Positions 37,175 through 45,984 of a stretch of 64,000 bases of DNA are shown here, in pieces; positions within the stretch are counted from its first letter, which is position 1; every line of letters starts with the position of its first letter. Position numbers and translations under genes: made by a program. The DNA is from JAAUTS01 sp038250235 (GTDB lineage Bacteria; Verrucomicrobiota; Verrucomicrobiia; Methylacidiphilales; JAAUTS01): assembly GCA_038250235.1 (NCBI GenBank), contig JBBSCO010000009.1, positions 4,801 to 68,800 of the forward strand. Reading direction: 5' to 3'. The notes beneath the pieces were generated by a model that was given only the letters and a program-made list of their open reading frames with translations, had not been told where the DNA came from and did no database searches.

Positions 37175-37941
37175 GCTCCTCCCTCCAGTGCCGTTCCATT
37201 TCCAAAACCTTCGGAGGTCTCAAAGCCCTGCAATCCGTCAGCGTTAGTGTAAAGCCCGGTCAGGTCGTCAGCATCATCGGTCCCAACGGCGCCGGTAAGA
37301 CCACGTTCTTCAACTGTCTGAGTGGTATTTATAAGCCGGAACAGGGCGAAATTCTTTTGGACGGAATATGTATCAACGGCCTGGCTCCTCACATCATCTG
37401 CCGTCGTGGCCTGGCCCGCACTTTCCAGAACATCCGGCTCTTTGGAGAAATGTCCGCCTTGGAAAATGTCCAGGTCGCCCAGTTTTCCCATCAAAAAAAG
37501 AACCCCTTGGCCATTCTCTTCCACAACCCGGCGCATCACCGCAGGGAGGAAGCATTTCTTGACGAAGCCCTCGGACTGCTGGAATTTGTCGGGCTGCCGG
37601 ATGTGGCCAACGTCTGGGCCCGTAATCTTCCCTACGGATCCCAACGCCGTCTTGAAATCGCACGCGCCCTTGCCTCACGGCCCAAAGTCCTTTTGCTCGA
37701 TGAACCCGCCGCCGGCATGAATCCCAACGAGGTCGGGGAAATGATGGCCCTCATCCACCGCATCCGCGATAGGGGACTGGGTGTCATCCTGATCGAACAC
37801 CATATGAAGCTCGTCATGGAAATTTCCGACAGCATCCACGTGCTGGATCACGGCGAATCCATTGCCGAAGGAACACCCTCCGAAGTGCGGAGCAATCCCA
37901 AGGTCATCAGCGCCTACCTCGGCCAGGAAGCGCCGAGTTAA
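37171..37941 (+). CDS. livG: Branched-chain amino acid ABC transporter ATP-binding protein (LivG type)
   Basis: 256 residues. Walker A GPNGAGKTT lies near residue 37, a LivG-type insertion with RTFQNIRLF follows, the signature region is NLPYGSQRRLEIARAL, and Walker B is VLLLDEPAAGMNP. The signature LPYGSQRR replaces the canonical LSGGQ, as is usual for LivG proteins. The start overlaps livM (ATGA). Confidence 0.94.
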   Translation: MSSSLQCRSISKTFGGLKALQSVSVSVKPGQVVSIIGPNGAGKTTFFNCLSGIYKPEQGEILLDGICINGLAPHIICRRGLARTFQNIRLFGEMSALENVQVAQFSHQKKNPLAILFHNPAHHRREEAFLDEALGLLEFVGLPDVANVWARNLPYGSQRRLEIARALASRPKVLLLDEPAAGMNPNEVGEMMALIHRIRDRGLGVILIEHHMKLVMEISDSIHVLDHGESIAEGTPSEVRSNPKVISAYLGQEAPS

Positions 37942-37944
37942 CCA

Positions 37945-38037
37945 CTCATAGCCACTAATGACCACTAATAGAAAAGATTGTCCACTCTTCCCGATCGTTC
38001 CCTTATCAGTGTATTTTAGTGACTAATAGTGGTTTGA
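37945..38037. repeat. Intergenic CCACTAAT repeats between livG and livF
   Basis: CCACTCATAGCCACTAATGACCACTAATAG at the left is partly mirrored by TAGTGACTAATAGTGG at the right. CCACTAAT occurs twice in direct orientation and once, imperfectly, inverted. It resembles short non-coding repeats common in some PVC genomes. It lies inside the liv operon, so livF may be transcribed through it. Confidence 0.5.
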
Positions 38038-38048
38038 AATTCTTTACC

Positions 38049-38750
38049 ATGCTCCAGCTTTCCAACATCCATTCCGGTTACGGACCCAACGACGTGCTGA
38101 AAGGCCTCAACATCCAGGTTCAGTCCGGAGAAATCGTTGCCCTGCTCGGTGCCAATGGTGCAGGCAAAAGCACCACACTTCTGACCATCGCCGGCGTGGT
38201 GCCCACCAGACAGGGCGATATACTCTGGAAAGGGGAAAAACTCCCCGCCGACTCACCCGACGCCATCCTGCGCCAGGGCATTTGCCTCTGCCCCGAGGGC
38301 CGTCGCATCTTCCCGCGCCTTACCGTCCTGGAAAACCTGCTGATCGGCAGCTACACGCAGCCGAAATCGCGCGACCCCGAAAAACTGGAGCGTGTCTACA
38401 ACTACTTCCCCGTTCTGGCAGAGAGGAAATCACAGTTGGGCGGAACCCTGAGTGGTGGCGAACAACAGATGCTGGCCATTGGCCGGGCCCTGATGAGCGA
38501 ACCCAGACTGCTGATGCTGGACGAACCTTCCCTGGGGCTTGCCCCGCTCATTGTCGAAAAGATTTTCTCCATCATCGCCGACATCAACCGCCAGGGTACT
38601 CCTATCCTGTTGGTAGAACAAAATGCCCGCCAGGCCCTCCGCATCGCCCACCGCGGCTATGTTCTGGTCACCGGTCAGATCCAACTCAGCGGCAGCGGCA
38701 CCGAACTCCTCGCCAGTGACGAAGTCCGCCGCGCCTATCTTGGCGAATAA
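38049..38750 (+). CDS. livF: Branched-chain amino acid ABC transporter ATP-binding protein (LivF type)
   Basis: 233 residues from the ATG at 38049, matching the family start MLQLSNIHSGYG. Walker A is GANGAGKST, the signature LSGGEQQMLAIGRAL and Walker B LLMLDEPSLGLAP. The in-frame start at 38019 lies in the repeat region and is less likely. It completes a full five-component importer. Confidence 0.94.
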   Translation: MLQLSNIHSGYGPNDVLKGLNIQVQSGEIVALLGANGAGKSTTLLTIAGVVPTRQGDILWKGEKLPADSPDAILRQGICLCPEGRRIFPRLTVLENLLIGSYTQPKSRDPEKLERVYNYFPVLAERKSQLGGTLSGGEQQMLAIGRALMSEPRLLMLDEPSLGLAPLIVEKIFSIIADINRQGTPILLVEQNARQALRIAHRGYVLVTGQIQLSGSGTELLASDEVRRAYLGE

Positions 38751-38780
38751 GGCCGGCGGTTCTCCGGTGATGCCCCTCTC

Positions 38781-39599
38781 CTACAATTTCTGTCTCGCGG
38801 AACGGACTCTTGTCTTGAGAAGCTCCAGCTCCCTTTCCATCAATTCCAATTCCGCATCGGTGGATTCGGCCTGCAACCTCGCCATCGCCTTTTCCTCCTG
38901 CACCTCATTCATGCTGTTCATGATGACCCCGATGAAAAGATTCAGCATGATCATCGTGCCGAACATGACAAAGGAAACAAAGTAAACCACCACTTTGAAC
39001 GGCGCCACGCCTGAATCGCCCCGCAACAAGTCATACATCAGAGCCGTCCAACCCTCCAGAGTGATGACCCCGAACAAGGTCAGCACCGCATCCCCCAGAG
39101 TCCCGAAATGTACAGGATCAGCTTTCCCGAAGAAAAAAACGCCGGTCACCGCGTAGATGTAAAAAAGGATGGACAAAAGCAGGCCCACATATCCCATGGA
39201 AGGAATCGACTTCAGAAGAGCCTCCACCAACACCTGCAGCTTGGGCAGGGCCGTCACCAGCCGAAGCACCCGCAAGACCCGGGCCAGTCGCAGCACTGCG
39301 GCAAATTCCGAATCGAAAGGCAAAAGGCACACCGCCACAATGACAAAATCAAATGTGTTCCATGGATCACGGAAAAATTTCCAGGGCGTGGCACCTTCTG
39401 CGATCAACTTAATCAGAATCTCCACGACAAAAATCGCCAGAACCACCTTGTCCAAGACATGCAGCCACGTGCCATAACGGGCCACCAGGCCCCGATCCGT
39501 TTCCAGTCCGACCAGAATTCCGGCCAGGACGATCACTCCGAGGATAAAGTTTTTAAAAACGGGCTCATCAACCCATTGACGGCAATACTTGGAAATCAT
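38781..39599 (-). CDS. Bacterial voltage-gated sodium-channel-like ion transporter
   Basis: 272 residues, the usual length of a BacNaV subunit. Six transmembrane segments are visible. S4 carries arginines at 104, 107, 110 and 113 in a three-residue periodicity (RLARVLRVLR). The pore filter is T180-L181-E182-G183-W184, close to the TLESW of NaChBac. The C-terminus (EVQEEKAMARLQAE onward) is a predicted coiled coil that would tetramerise the channel. The ATG at 39599 is chosen; the frame extends to 39983 without homology. Confidence 0.88.
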   Translation of the reverse strand: MISKYCRQWVDEPVFKNFILGVIVLAGILVGLETDRGLVARYGTWLHVLDKVVLAIFVVEILIKLIAEGATPWKFFRDPWNTFDFVIVAVCLLPFDSEFAAVLRLARVLRVLRLVTALPKLQVLVEALLKSIPSMGYVGLLLSILFYIYAVTGVFFFGKADPVHFGTLGDAVLTLFGVITLEGWTALMYDLLRGDSGVAPFKVVVYFVSFVMFGTMIMLNLFIGVIMNSMNEVQEEKAMARLQAESTDAELELMERELELLKTRVRSARQKL

Positions 39600-39858
39600 G
39601 GATTCGGTATAGCGCGGGATAAAGGGGCGTCCAGTCCGAGGGTGAAAAGGTGCCTGCTTCCGAATTCTCTTCCAATCCCCGTTCTGCCCGGTAACAACCG
39701 TACTTTGCAATGTCCACCGTGCATAAATCAGTAAGTCGATTACCACAGAAAACGGGGACTCCGTACCAATTCCAATACCACGTCTATCCGGTATGAATCC
39801 TGCGTGGAAAAAACGGTTAAACCCGGCCTTCTGTCTAATTCCTAGAAACTGACCTTTT

Positions 39859-41643
39859 ATGTTCTCCGATATCACCCTTGTCTGTCTCCTGCTGGGAATT
39901 GCCGTGCTGTTTTTCAGTTTTAACGTATTAGAAGCGGAAATTATTGCCTTGGGCCTCATGCTGTCCTTTGTTCTTTGCGGCATTTTGACTCCCGGTCAGG
40001 CTTTCTCCGGTTTCGCCAGTGATACAGTCATGATGATCATGGGCCTCCTCATCATGACCACAGCCCTGACTCAAACCGGTGCCATGGAAGGCATCTCCCG
40101 CTGGGTCCGGGCCTTCTCCAGCGGACGCCCCTTCATCTTCTTGCTATTACTTCTCACGGTCACCGGATTTCTCAGCAGTTTTATCAGTAACACAGCCACC
40201 ATCGCCCTCCTGACTCCCATGGCCGTGGTCGTCTGCCGCAAAATGAATTTTCCCGTTTCAAAAATCCTGCTCCCCATGGCCTTTGTCTCCATCCTCGCCG
40301 GCACCGTCACGCTCATCGGCACTTCCACCAACCTGGTCGTGTCCGGCCTCATGACCACGCTGGGTATGGAAGCCCTCGATATGTTCGAACTGTCCCCGGT
40401 CGGTTTGGTCATCCTGGGATCAGGCTTTCTTTATCTTGTACTCATCGGACGCCATATGATCTCAACTCCCAAAGAGAATACCGACATGGCAGAGGTCATC
40501 CGTTCCTCCAACTACCTGACGGAAATGATCCTGCTCGAATCCTCCCCTATGGCTGGAAAAACCCTCCGCGATCTCAAGTTTGGCGAAGCCAATGATCTCC
40601 AGGTCATCCGGCTTGTCAGAGAGGGGAACCGCCGCATCCATGTCAATGCGGACCTCGCCTTGGCTGCGGGGGATATCCTCCTGGTGGAAGGAGCCAGGGA
40701 GGCCATCCTCGACATCCAGCAGAAAGCCGGTATCGAAATCCTCGCTCAGGATAAACTCGGAATTGTTGATGGTGCCGACCCGGATTCGGAACGCGTTGTG
40801 GAAGCCCTTGTCCTTCCCCGGCCCGGCCTCCAGGGACGCACGTTGAAACAAACCCGTTTTCACGAAAAATACGGCGTCATTGTCCTGGGCCTGCGGCGTC
40901 ACGGGAATATCTTCTTTCGCAAAATGAGCCAGGTTTCCCTGGCCACCGGCGACCTGCTCCTCCTGCGCGGCGCCACCCAGGATCTCAGAAGTCTGGAGGA
41001 CGAGGGTTTCCTGAAACTTCTTTACGAGGCCGATCGGCCTAAAAACTCCCTCCGGCGGGGGTTGGTGGCTGGCGCCATTTTTGTCATTTCCCTGTCACTC
41101 GGCATCGCCAAAATCATCACCCTTCCCATGGCCGCACTTCTCGGAGCCTTCCTCATGCTCGCCACCAAATGCGCCAGCCCCCGCGAAACCTTCCGGGAAA
41201 TGGAATGGAAAGCCGTTATCCTCATCGCCTGCATGCTCAGTGTGGGCACTGCCCTCACTACTTCCCGGGCCGATCAGGCCATCGGAAGCGCCATCGTCAC
41301 CTGGGGAGGATCACTTCCCGCTATCGTTCTGATGGGAGGCGTTTTTGTCCTGACTGTCGCCCTCTCACAACCCATGTCCAACCAGGCGGCAGCGGCTCTG
41401 ATCCTTCCTGTCGCCGTACAGATCGCCGTCCAACTGGGACTGGATCCGCGCCCCTTCGCCATCACCGTTGCTCTGGCCGCCAGTTGCTCTTTCCTCACTC
41501 CTCTGGAACCGGCCTGTCTGCTGGTTTACGGACCCGGCGGTTATCGCTTCAAGGACTTCTTCATCGTCGGGTTTCCGCTGACCCTTCTCATGCTGGCCAT
41601 CACTCTCTGGCTGGTCCCGAAATGGTGGCCCCTTACCGTATAA
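39859..41643 (+). CDS. SLC13-family permease with two TrkA-C domains
   Basis: 594 residues. N- and C-terminal membrane halves (ArsB/SLC13 fold) are separated by two TrkA-C/RCK-C domains at about 205-390. Typical motifs include GFASDTVMMIMGLLIMTTAL, SNTATIALLTPMAVVV, GTSTNLVVSGLM in the first half and SQPMSNQAAAALILPVAV in the second. Members transport sulfate, dicarboxylates or other anions; the TrkA-C insert suggests ligand control. Diverges from the channel gene across 259 bp. Confidence 0.9.
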   Translation: MFSDITLVCLLLGIAVLFFSFNVLEAEIIALGLMLSFVLCGILTPGQAFSGFASDTVMMIMGLLIMTTALTQTGAMEGISRWVRAFSSGRPFIFLLLLLTVTGFLSSFISNTATIALLTPMAVVVCRKMNFPVSKILLPMAFVSILAGTVTLIGTSTNLVVSGLMTTLGMEALDMFELSPVGLVILGSGFLYLVLIGRHMISTPKENTDMAEVIRSSNYLTEMILLESSPMAGKTLRDLKFGEANDLQVIRLVREGNRRIHVNADLALAAGDILLVEGAREAILDIQQKAGIEILAQDKLGIVDGADPDSERVVEALVLPRPGLQGRTLKQTRFHEKYGVIVLGLRRHGNIFFRKMSQVSLATGDLLLLRGATQDLRSLEDEGFLKLLYEADRPKNSLRRGLVAGAIFVISLSLGIAKIITLPMAALLGAFLMLATKCASPRETFREMEWKAVILIACMLSVGTALTTSRADQAIGSAIVTWGGSLPAIVLMGGVFVLTVALSQPMSNQAAAALILPVAVQIAVQLGLDPRPFAITVALAASCSFLTPLEPACLLVYGPGGYRFKDFFIVGFPLTLLMLAITLWLVPKWWPLTV

Positions 41644-41737
41644 TACCAAATCAAGTTCCCTCGACCCGAAAGATCCGTCTTGTCATACCACGCCCGCACG
41701 CAAGACTTATAAATAAGTTGAATGTCAGGAGGGGTTA

Positions 41738-42103
41738 ATGGACTGCGATTTACAGATAATACAGGAAGCCTTTGAACAGATGCAGACCGAGATGCTGTGG
41801 GATACCCGCTCCGGCCTTCTCTATGAACATTTTTTCACCGACCCCGACCTGGCAAAGCTGGAAGAGGTCGCCCACTTCCTGGAAATGTCCGGCTATCATG
41901 TGGTCAATGTCTATCCCAACGAAGACGAGAGCAGCCATTTCCTGCAAATGGCCCTAGCCCGCATCCACACCCCGGTAAGCCTTCACGCCCAGAATTTGGA
42001 GTTCAACCAGGTTGCTCTATCCTTTAAGATCGAATCCTACGACGGCTGGGAAGCCGGTCCGGTAGTAGCCGGCACAACCTCCGAATCCGGGCCCGACTCC
42101 TGA
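41738..42103 (+). CDS. RraB-like (ribonuclease E inhibitor family) protein
   Basis: 121 residues. LLYEHFFTDPDLAKLEEVAHFLEMSGYHVV, then a strand region and LEFNQVALSFKIESYDGWEAG near the C-terminus reproduce the RraB pattern (EHFFYFP, GYEV, YDGWG). RraB binds RNase E and alters mRNA decay in E. coli; whether this protein does so here is unknown. A strong RBS, AGGAGGGG, lies just before the ATG. Bases 42104-42346 downstream hold no gene, only a possible GGGCGG/CCGCCC hairpin near 42133-42160. Confidence 0.65.
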   Translation: MDCDLQIIQEAFEQMQTEMLWDTRSGLLYEHFFTDPDLAKLEEVAHFLEMSGYHVVNVYPNEDESSHFLQMALARIHTPVSLHAQNLEFNQVALSFKIESYDGWEAGPVVAGTTSESGPDS

Positions 42104-42346
42104 ACCAGCCATTAAACGCCTACCCTCAAAAAAAGGGCGGACTTTCCCCAGACCCGCCCCACCCGTCCTGAAACGAAGCCTCTCAAAATCTCAGCCTGCT
42201 TTAACCGCCCTCGTTAGTCTATCATTCCTTTTTTTCTAAAAATAACACTTGGGTCTTGCCCTGCGAACCGTTTCCAACTATCAATGCAGAGACATGGGAG
42301 GGGAGGGGCCGCTCGTGAGAACGATGATACAAGGATCATTTGATTT

Positions 42347-43360
42347 ATGAACGAGTATTATTACCACAACGGAGCGGATTCTGTGGGGCCTTACAGTGCC
42401 CAGGAAATCATGGATCTGCTTAAAAATCAGCAGATCACCCACGATACCCTCATTTTTGATGAAGCTCTTGATGACTGGATCCCTCTCTCCCAGTTCCGGT
42501 TTCCCGAATGGTCCGACAACCCCAACGCCCCCGCCAACTCCACTAAGTCCGCCAAGAAATCCGACAGCAGTCCCCACTTCCTTTTGCGATACAAAAAAAC
42601 TCTCTACCTGACCTTCACCGCCCTCTGCGCCTTCGTCTTCTTCAACGCTGTGTATTTCCTTTTTCTCGCAGAGGATCCTAATCGCTATCTGGGAGAAACA
42701 GGGCCGGCCGAACCCTGGTCCTCCCATTCCAAACACAGCTGGCCCCGGATGGTACTGAGCAATAAGGCCTGGTTTAAGGGTCGTCCGGAATTGGCCGGTG
42801 CCTGTGCCTTTCTTTTCCGGCATACCGACGGGAAGGTCTATGCAGCGACAGCCAAACAACTGTTGGGCGCCGCCCAGGGAATTTCCCTGGAAAATTTCAA
42901 CTCGGAACTTGTTTTCTGGTTCCTCTCTCCCGGTGCCCCCGGAGAAAAGAAAATCCAGGTGGAAGGACTTGGCCAACCCATCAACACCGACACGAACAAC
43001 AACTGGCTCATCCTAAAACTGACACAGGATGCCAATCTCTCCCAGTCTACAGCCTTGCGCCTGCGCTCCGTGCCTGTGGCCATTGATGAAAAAGTCCATC
43101 TGGTGGGAACCTCCCACGGTGGCTCCAACACCATCCAGAATATCCATACTGGCAGGGTTACCTCCCGCAGTCGTGATCGTTTCCGCTTCAACATCCAGCC
43201 TGCCGCAGACCTGACGGACTTCAACGGAGCCCCCATCCTGGATGTCAAGGGGCTGGTTGTGGGCATCATGATCATGGGATCTGATGCAGGTCAGAAAGGC
43301 ACCATGAGGTTGGAGGCAGGCGGAGAAGATGCCTTAAGTGCCCTCTCTCTGATGCAATAG
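42347..43360 (+). CDS. GYF_2 (DUF4339) protein with transmembrane helix and degenerate trypsin-like domain
   Basis: 337 residues. Residues 1-52 form a GYF_2 domain (GPYSAQEIMDLL, FDEALDDWIPLSQF). One transmembrane helix lies near 82-104. Residues ~145-335 resemble a trypsin-like fold, but all three catalytic positions look substituted: ATAKQLL where TAAHVV carries His, NNNWLILKL where Asp is expected, and DFNGAPILD in place of the serine loop GxSGGP. It is probably a binding protein and not a protease. The domain reading is from pattern only. Confidence 0.6.
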   Translation: MNEYYYHNGADSVGPYSAQEIMDLLKNQQITHDTLIFDEALDDWIPLSQFRFPEWSDNPNAPANSTKSAKKSDSSPHFLLRYKKTLYLTFTALCAFVFFNAVYFLFLAEDPNRYLGETGPAEPWSSHSKHSWPRMVLSNKAWFKGRPELAGACAFLFRHTDGKVYAATAKQLLGAAQGISLENFNSELVFWFLSPGAPGEKKIQVEGLGQPINTDTNNNWLILKLTQDANLSQSTALRLRSVPVAIDEKVHLVGTSHGGSNTIQNIHTGRVTSRSRDRFRFNIQPAADLTDFNGAPILDVKGLVVGIMIMGSDAGQKGTMRLEAGGEDALSALSLMQ

Positions 43361-43364
43361 TATC

Positions 43365-43399
43365 CTGGGGCAAATAATTGGGGTTGCTGTTTGCCCCAG
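43365..43399. repeat. Hairpin after the GYF_2 gene
   Basis: CTGGGGCAAA (43365-43374) pairs perfectly with TTTGCCCCAG (43390-43399) across a 15-nt loop, starting 4 bp after the stop codon. No T-run follows, so it may be a terminator without a U-tract or a REP-like element. A third CCCCAG lies at 43404-43409. Confidence 0.5.
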
Positions 43400-43587
43400 A
43401 AAAGCCCCAGTCAAGGCGGAACCGGATTCAGGATCCGAAGTCGGCTTAAATCCTGTATTCTCTCTACAGTCCTGATATCAAAAATACCTTATCAAATCCG
43501 TGAAGGATTTTGTTCTCCGGCAGGGCAGGAGAACAGCCTTCAATCTGAACGATAGCAGGTAAACGAGTAACGAAGTCCGGAAAATAA

Positions 43588-44070
43588 ATGAATCACGGAC
43601 CCAAGGGGTTGCACAGTAAAAGGCCCGGCACTTTGTTGCGTTTCGGGTCGGGTGTCCTTCAGACATGCTCCCCTATACGACGCCGCCTTCAAAGACAAGG
43701 TGGCAAACCCGACCGTAACACCCCAGCCTTCGAATGCTGGAGCCTCGGGGTCCGTGACGGCCAATCCGACCCTGCCGGATGGCGTTTTGATGGTTATTTG
43801 TCGGAGAGCCGCACCCACACAGCCTGCCTTGTCCTTGATGGCAGCATCCACACTTTCGGAGGTTAGAGCGGGGACGTTCCCGCCATTAACGGATCAACAG
43901 AATTTCTCTGTAATTTTGAGACACCCCACGACGTCTGCTACAACGCGGTTCTCACCTTCGACCCCGCTACCAATGTGCAAACCGACCTGGCTCCGATTCC
44001 CTTGGCACTCTGGCACACGGTAAATTCCAGCTTTACCCTTGGCAACCAAGTCCTTAAAATGCCCCCGTGA
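43588..44070 (+). pseudogene. Kelch-repeat protein remnant with in-frame TAG
   Basis: One reading frame is open from 43588 to a TGA at 44068-44070 except for a TAG at 43864-43866. On either side of the TAG it reads SRTHTACLVLDGSIHTFGG and then YNAVLTFDPATNVQTDLAPIPLALW, the motifs of a kelch blade. The first ~70 residues have no kelch character and may not be translated; the same stretch (43540-43851) is open on the minus strand as well. The TGA overlaps the GTG of the next gene (GTGA), so the two genes were once translationally coupled. Confidence 0.55.
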
Positions 44071-44996
44071 TTCTCGATACCCCTCTTGGAAAATTTCGCT
44101 GGATAGACAATTGGATTTCCATTCCTGACACGCCTTCCGGTAAAATCAGCGGCCGTACGCATGGGATCGTAGTGCTGCGGGATGGAAGTGTCGTCATCTT
44201 CCATCAGGCCGATCCGGCCCTGCTCATTTATTCGGCGGAAGGAAAACTGCTGGATTCATGGGGAAATTATACCGGGGCCCATGGACTTACCTTGGTGCAG
44301 GAAAACAACGAAGAACTGCTTTGGCTGGTCGATCTAACCACCAAAGAAGCGGTGAAAACCACGCTGTCCGGATCCGTACGGATGAAACTACAAATACCTC
44401 CACATCCCAGCTACGTGGAAGGCAAGTATATTCCGACCTGGCTGGCCGTGGCCGAAGAAAGATTCGGGGGCAACGGCGACCTCTGGCTGGCCGACGGCTA
44501 CGGTTCTTACCTCGTGCATCGTTATGACCGCACCGGGAACTATCTTGGCTCGCTCGATGGAACGGAGGGAGCGGGAAGATTTAACTGTCCGCACGGCCTG
44601 GCCATTGACACCAGGCGCGGAGTTCCGGAATTCTACGTGGCCGATCGAGGTAACGGCCGCTTTCAAGTCTATGCGATGGACGGCTCCTACCGCCGGAGCT
44701 TCGGGGGCGGCTTTTTAAACACCCCCGACATCAGCGTCCAAATGGGCCCGAACCTGCTTGTCCCGGAGCTTATCGCGGGCCTCACGGTTCTCGATGCCGA
44801 TGACCGTCCTATGGCTTCTCTTGGATTTAATACTGGAGTGAACGCCAAGGAGGGATGGCCCAACGATCGCCGCTGGGTTAGCGAAGGTCTGTTCAATAGC
44901 CCCCACTCTGCCGCAGTAGACTCCCAAGGAAACATCTACGTGGTGGAGTGGATCTCCGGGGGGCGTGTGATCAAGCTGGAACGCATTCCGTCTTAA
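44067..44996 (+). CDS. Beta-propeller (NHL/SMP-30-like) protein
   Basis: 309 residues starting at GTG 44067. Repeated segments such as GIVVLRDGSVVIFHQ, GNGDLWLADGYG, HGLAIDTRRGVPEFYVADRGNGRFQVY and HSAAVDSQGNIYVVEW are NHL-type blades, probably six in all. No signal peptide is visible at the chosen start, so it may be a cytoplasmic enzyme or binding protein, or it may have lost its N-terminus along with the disrupted kelch gene upstream. Substrate unknown. Confidence 0.7.
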   Translation: MILDTPLGKFRWIDNWISIPDTPSGKISGRTHGIVVLRDGSVVIFHQADPALLIYSAEGKLLDSWGNYTGAHGLTLVQENNEELLWLVDLTTKEAVKTTLSGSVRMKLQIPPHPSYVEGKYIPTWLAVAEERFGGNGDLWLADGYGSYLVHRYDRTGNYLGSLDGTEGAGRFNCPHGLAIDTRRGVPEFYVADRGNGRFQVYAMDGSYRRSFGGGFLNTPDISVQMGPNLLVPELIAGLTVLDADDRPMASLGFNTGVNAKEGWPNDRRWVSEGLFNSPHSAAVDSQGNIYVVEWISGGRVIKLERIPS

Positions 44997-45054
44997 CCGG
45001 ATCCTGCAAAAAACCACAACTAAGAGAGTTTCGGGCCATCATTCACTCACTTCA

Positions 45055-45360
45055 TCACCCACGCCTCCGGCTGACCCTGCCACGAACAAACCCCGACTCA
45101 CCAAAGAATCCGACAATACCCAGCACCAGATATGCCCAGAACCAGAGATTGTTTGAACCCATGTCGAGGTAGATGTAATACGCCATCAGAAAGCGGGGAA
45201 AGAACAACCATGATGCAAAATTAAGCAGCCAAGGAAGCGGATTGGACGGATAGGTTCCCGTTCCCAGCCACGCAATAAATAGAGCCAGGCGAGGAAAAAA
45301 GAGACCGACAACCAACAGCCAGAGGGCAATATCACCTGTGGCAAGAAGCGAATTCGTCAT
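45055..45360 (-). CDS. Small three-helix membrane protein of unknown function
   Basis: 101 residues with hydrophobic segments near 9-34, 41-64 and 70-90, and a basic tail RGRVSRRRG, which should be cytoplasmic. The pattern of W and F residues (LPWLLNFASWLFFPRFLMAYYI) is reminiscent of small YggT- or DUF-type proteins, but I cannot name a family. Convergent with the propeller gene. Confidence 0.65.
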   Translation of the reverse strand: MTNSLLATGDIALWLLVVGLFFPRLALFIAWLGTGTYPSNPLPWLLNFASWLFFPRFLMAYYIYLDMGSNNLWFWAYLVLGIVGFFGESGFVRGRVSRRRG

Positions 45361-45510
45361 ACGCTACAATCACCGCAAAGTTCAGGAATTACCATGGGGT
45401 CTTATCCTACCAAGTAACAGGTTTCTAATTTTAGGTCTCAGGTCTCATCTCTTCCCTTCTTTACCTCAATCTTAGAAACTGACTGGTGCCGGCGGGTGGG
45501 ATAGACTGAC

Positions 45511-45703
45511 CTATGCAGTATGAAGCTCAGGCTGGATTTGCTCGATCAACTGACAACGGAGGACGTGGTGGGGAAAGCCCTGGCCCATCAACTCCACAAA
45601 CATCCGCCGGTCTTCGTCGTCCCCATAGATCGCCTGCCGCCGCTCCCCGCGCGATGACATGGTAGAACGCTCCCTCATACTCCATCCGCGGCTGCCGAGC
45701 CAT
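45511..45703 (-). pseudogene. REP-associated tyrosine transposase (RAYT) fragment, frameshifted
   Basis: The N-terminus MARQPRMEYEGAFYHVIARG is the standard opening of Y1/IS200-like REP-associated transposases. After ARG the frame is lost, and the family sequence continues in another frame as RQAIYGDDEDRRMFVELM and ends at a TAG at 45511. Only about 60 of roughly 200 expected residues remain, without the catalytic HxH and tyrosine region. It is therefore inactive. A REPIN-like hairpin lies just upstream (45731-45857). Confidence 0.8.
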
Positions 45704-45730
45704 CCTCTCAGCCTGCCCTCTAACGCGAAA

Positions 45731-45857
45731 AGATAGACTAATTTCCAAGGACTGACCCGAATGGCACTAAGATAAGGCTGTTTGGGGATGCCTTTCCTTT
45801 CCTAAGTCATTTAAAATCAAGAAGACAATAGGCTTATCTTAGTGCCATTCGGAGTTG
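45731..45857. repeat. REPIN-like palindromic element, copy 1
   Basis: CCGAATGGCACTAAGATAAG (45757-45776) is perfectly mirrored at 45833-45852, with 56 nt between. The left flank AGATAGACTAATTTCCAAGG and the right flank ending GTTGACCCC recur in copy 2. It lies next to the RAYT fragment, the usual pairing of REPINs with their transposase. Further right, 45880-45975 holds an imperfect ACCACAGAG...CTCTGCGGT repeat and no gene. Confidence 0.8.
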
Positions 45858-45984
45858 ACCCCGCAGAGTTGTGAGGAGGGGTTAACCACAGAGAACAGAG
45901 AGAGCAGAGATAGGAACAGTGTATTTTACCTTTTCCAATCCTCCGTGTGCCCAGTGTCCTCTGCGGTAAGGATTCCTGTTTCGC

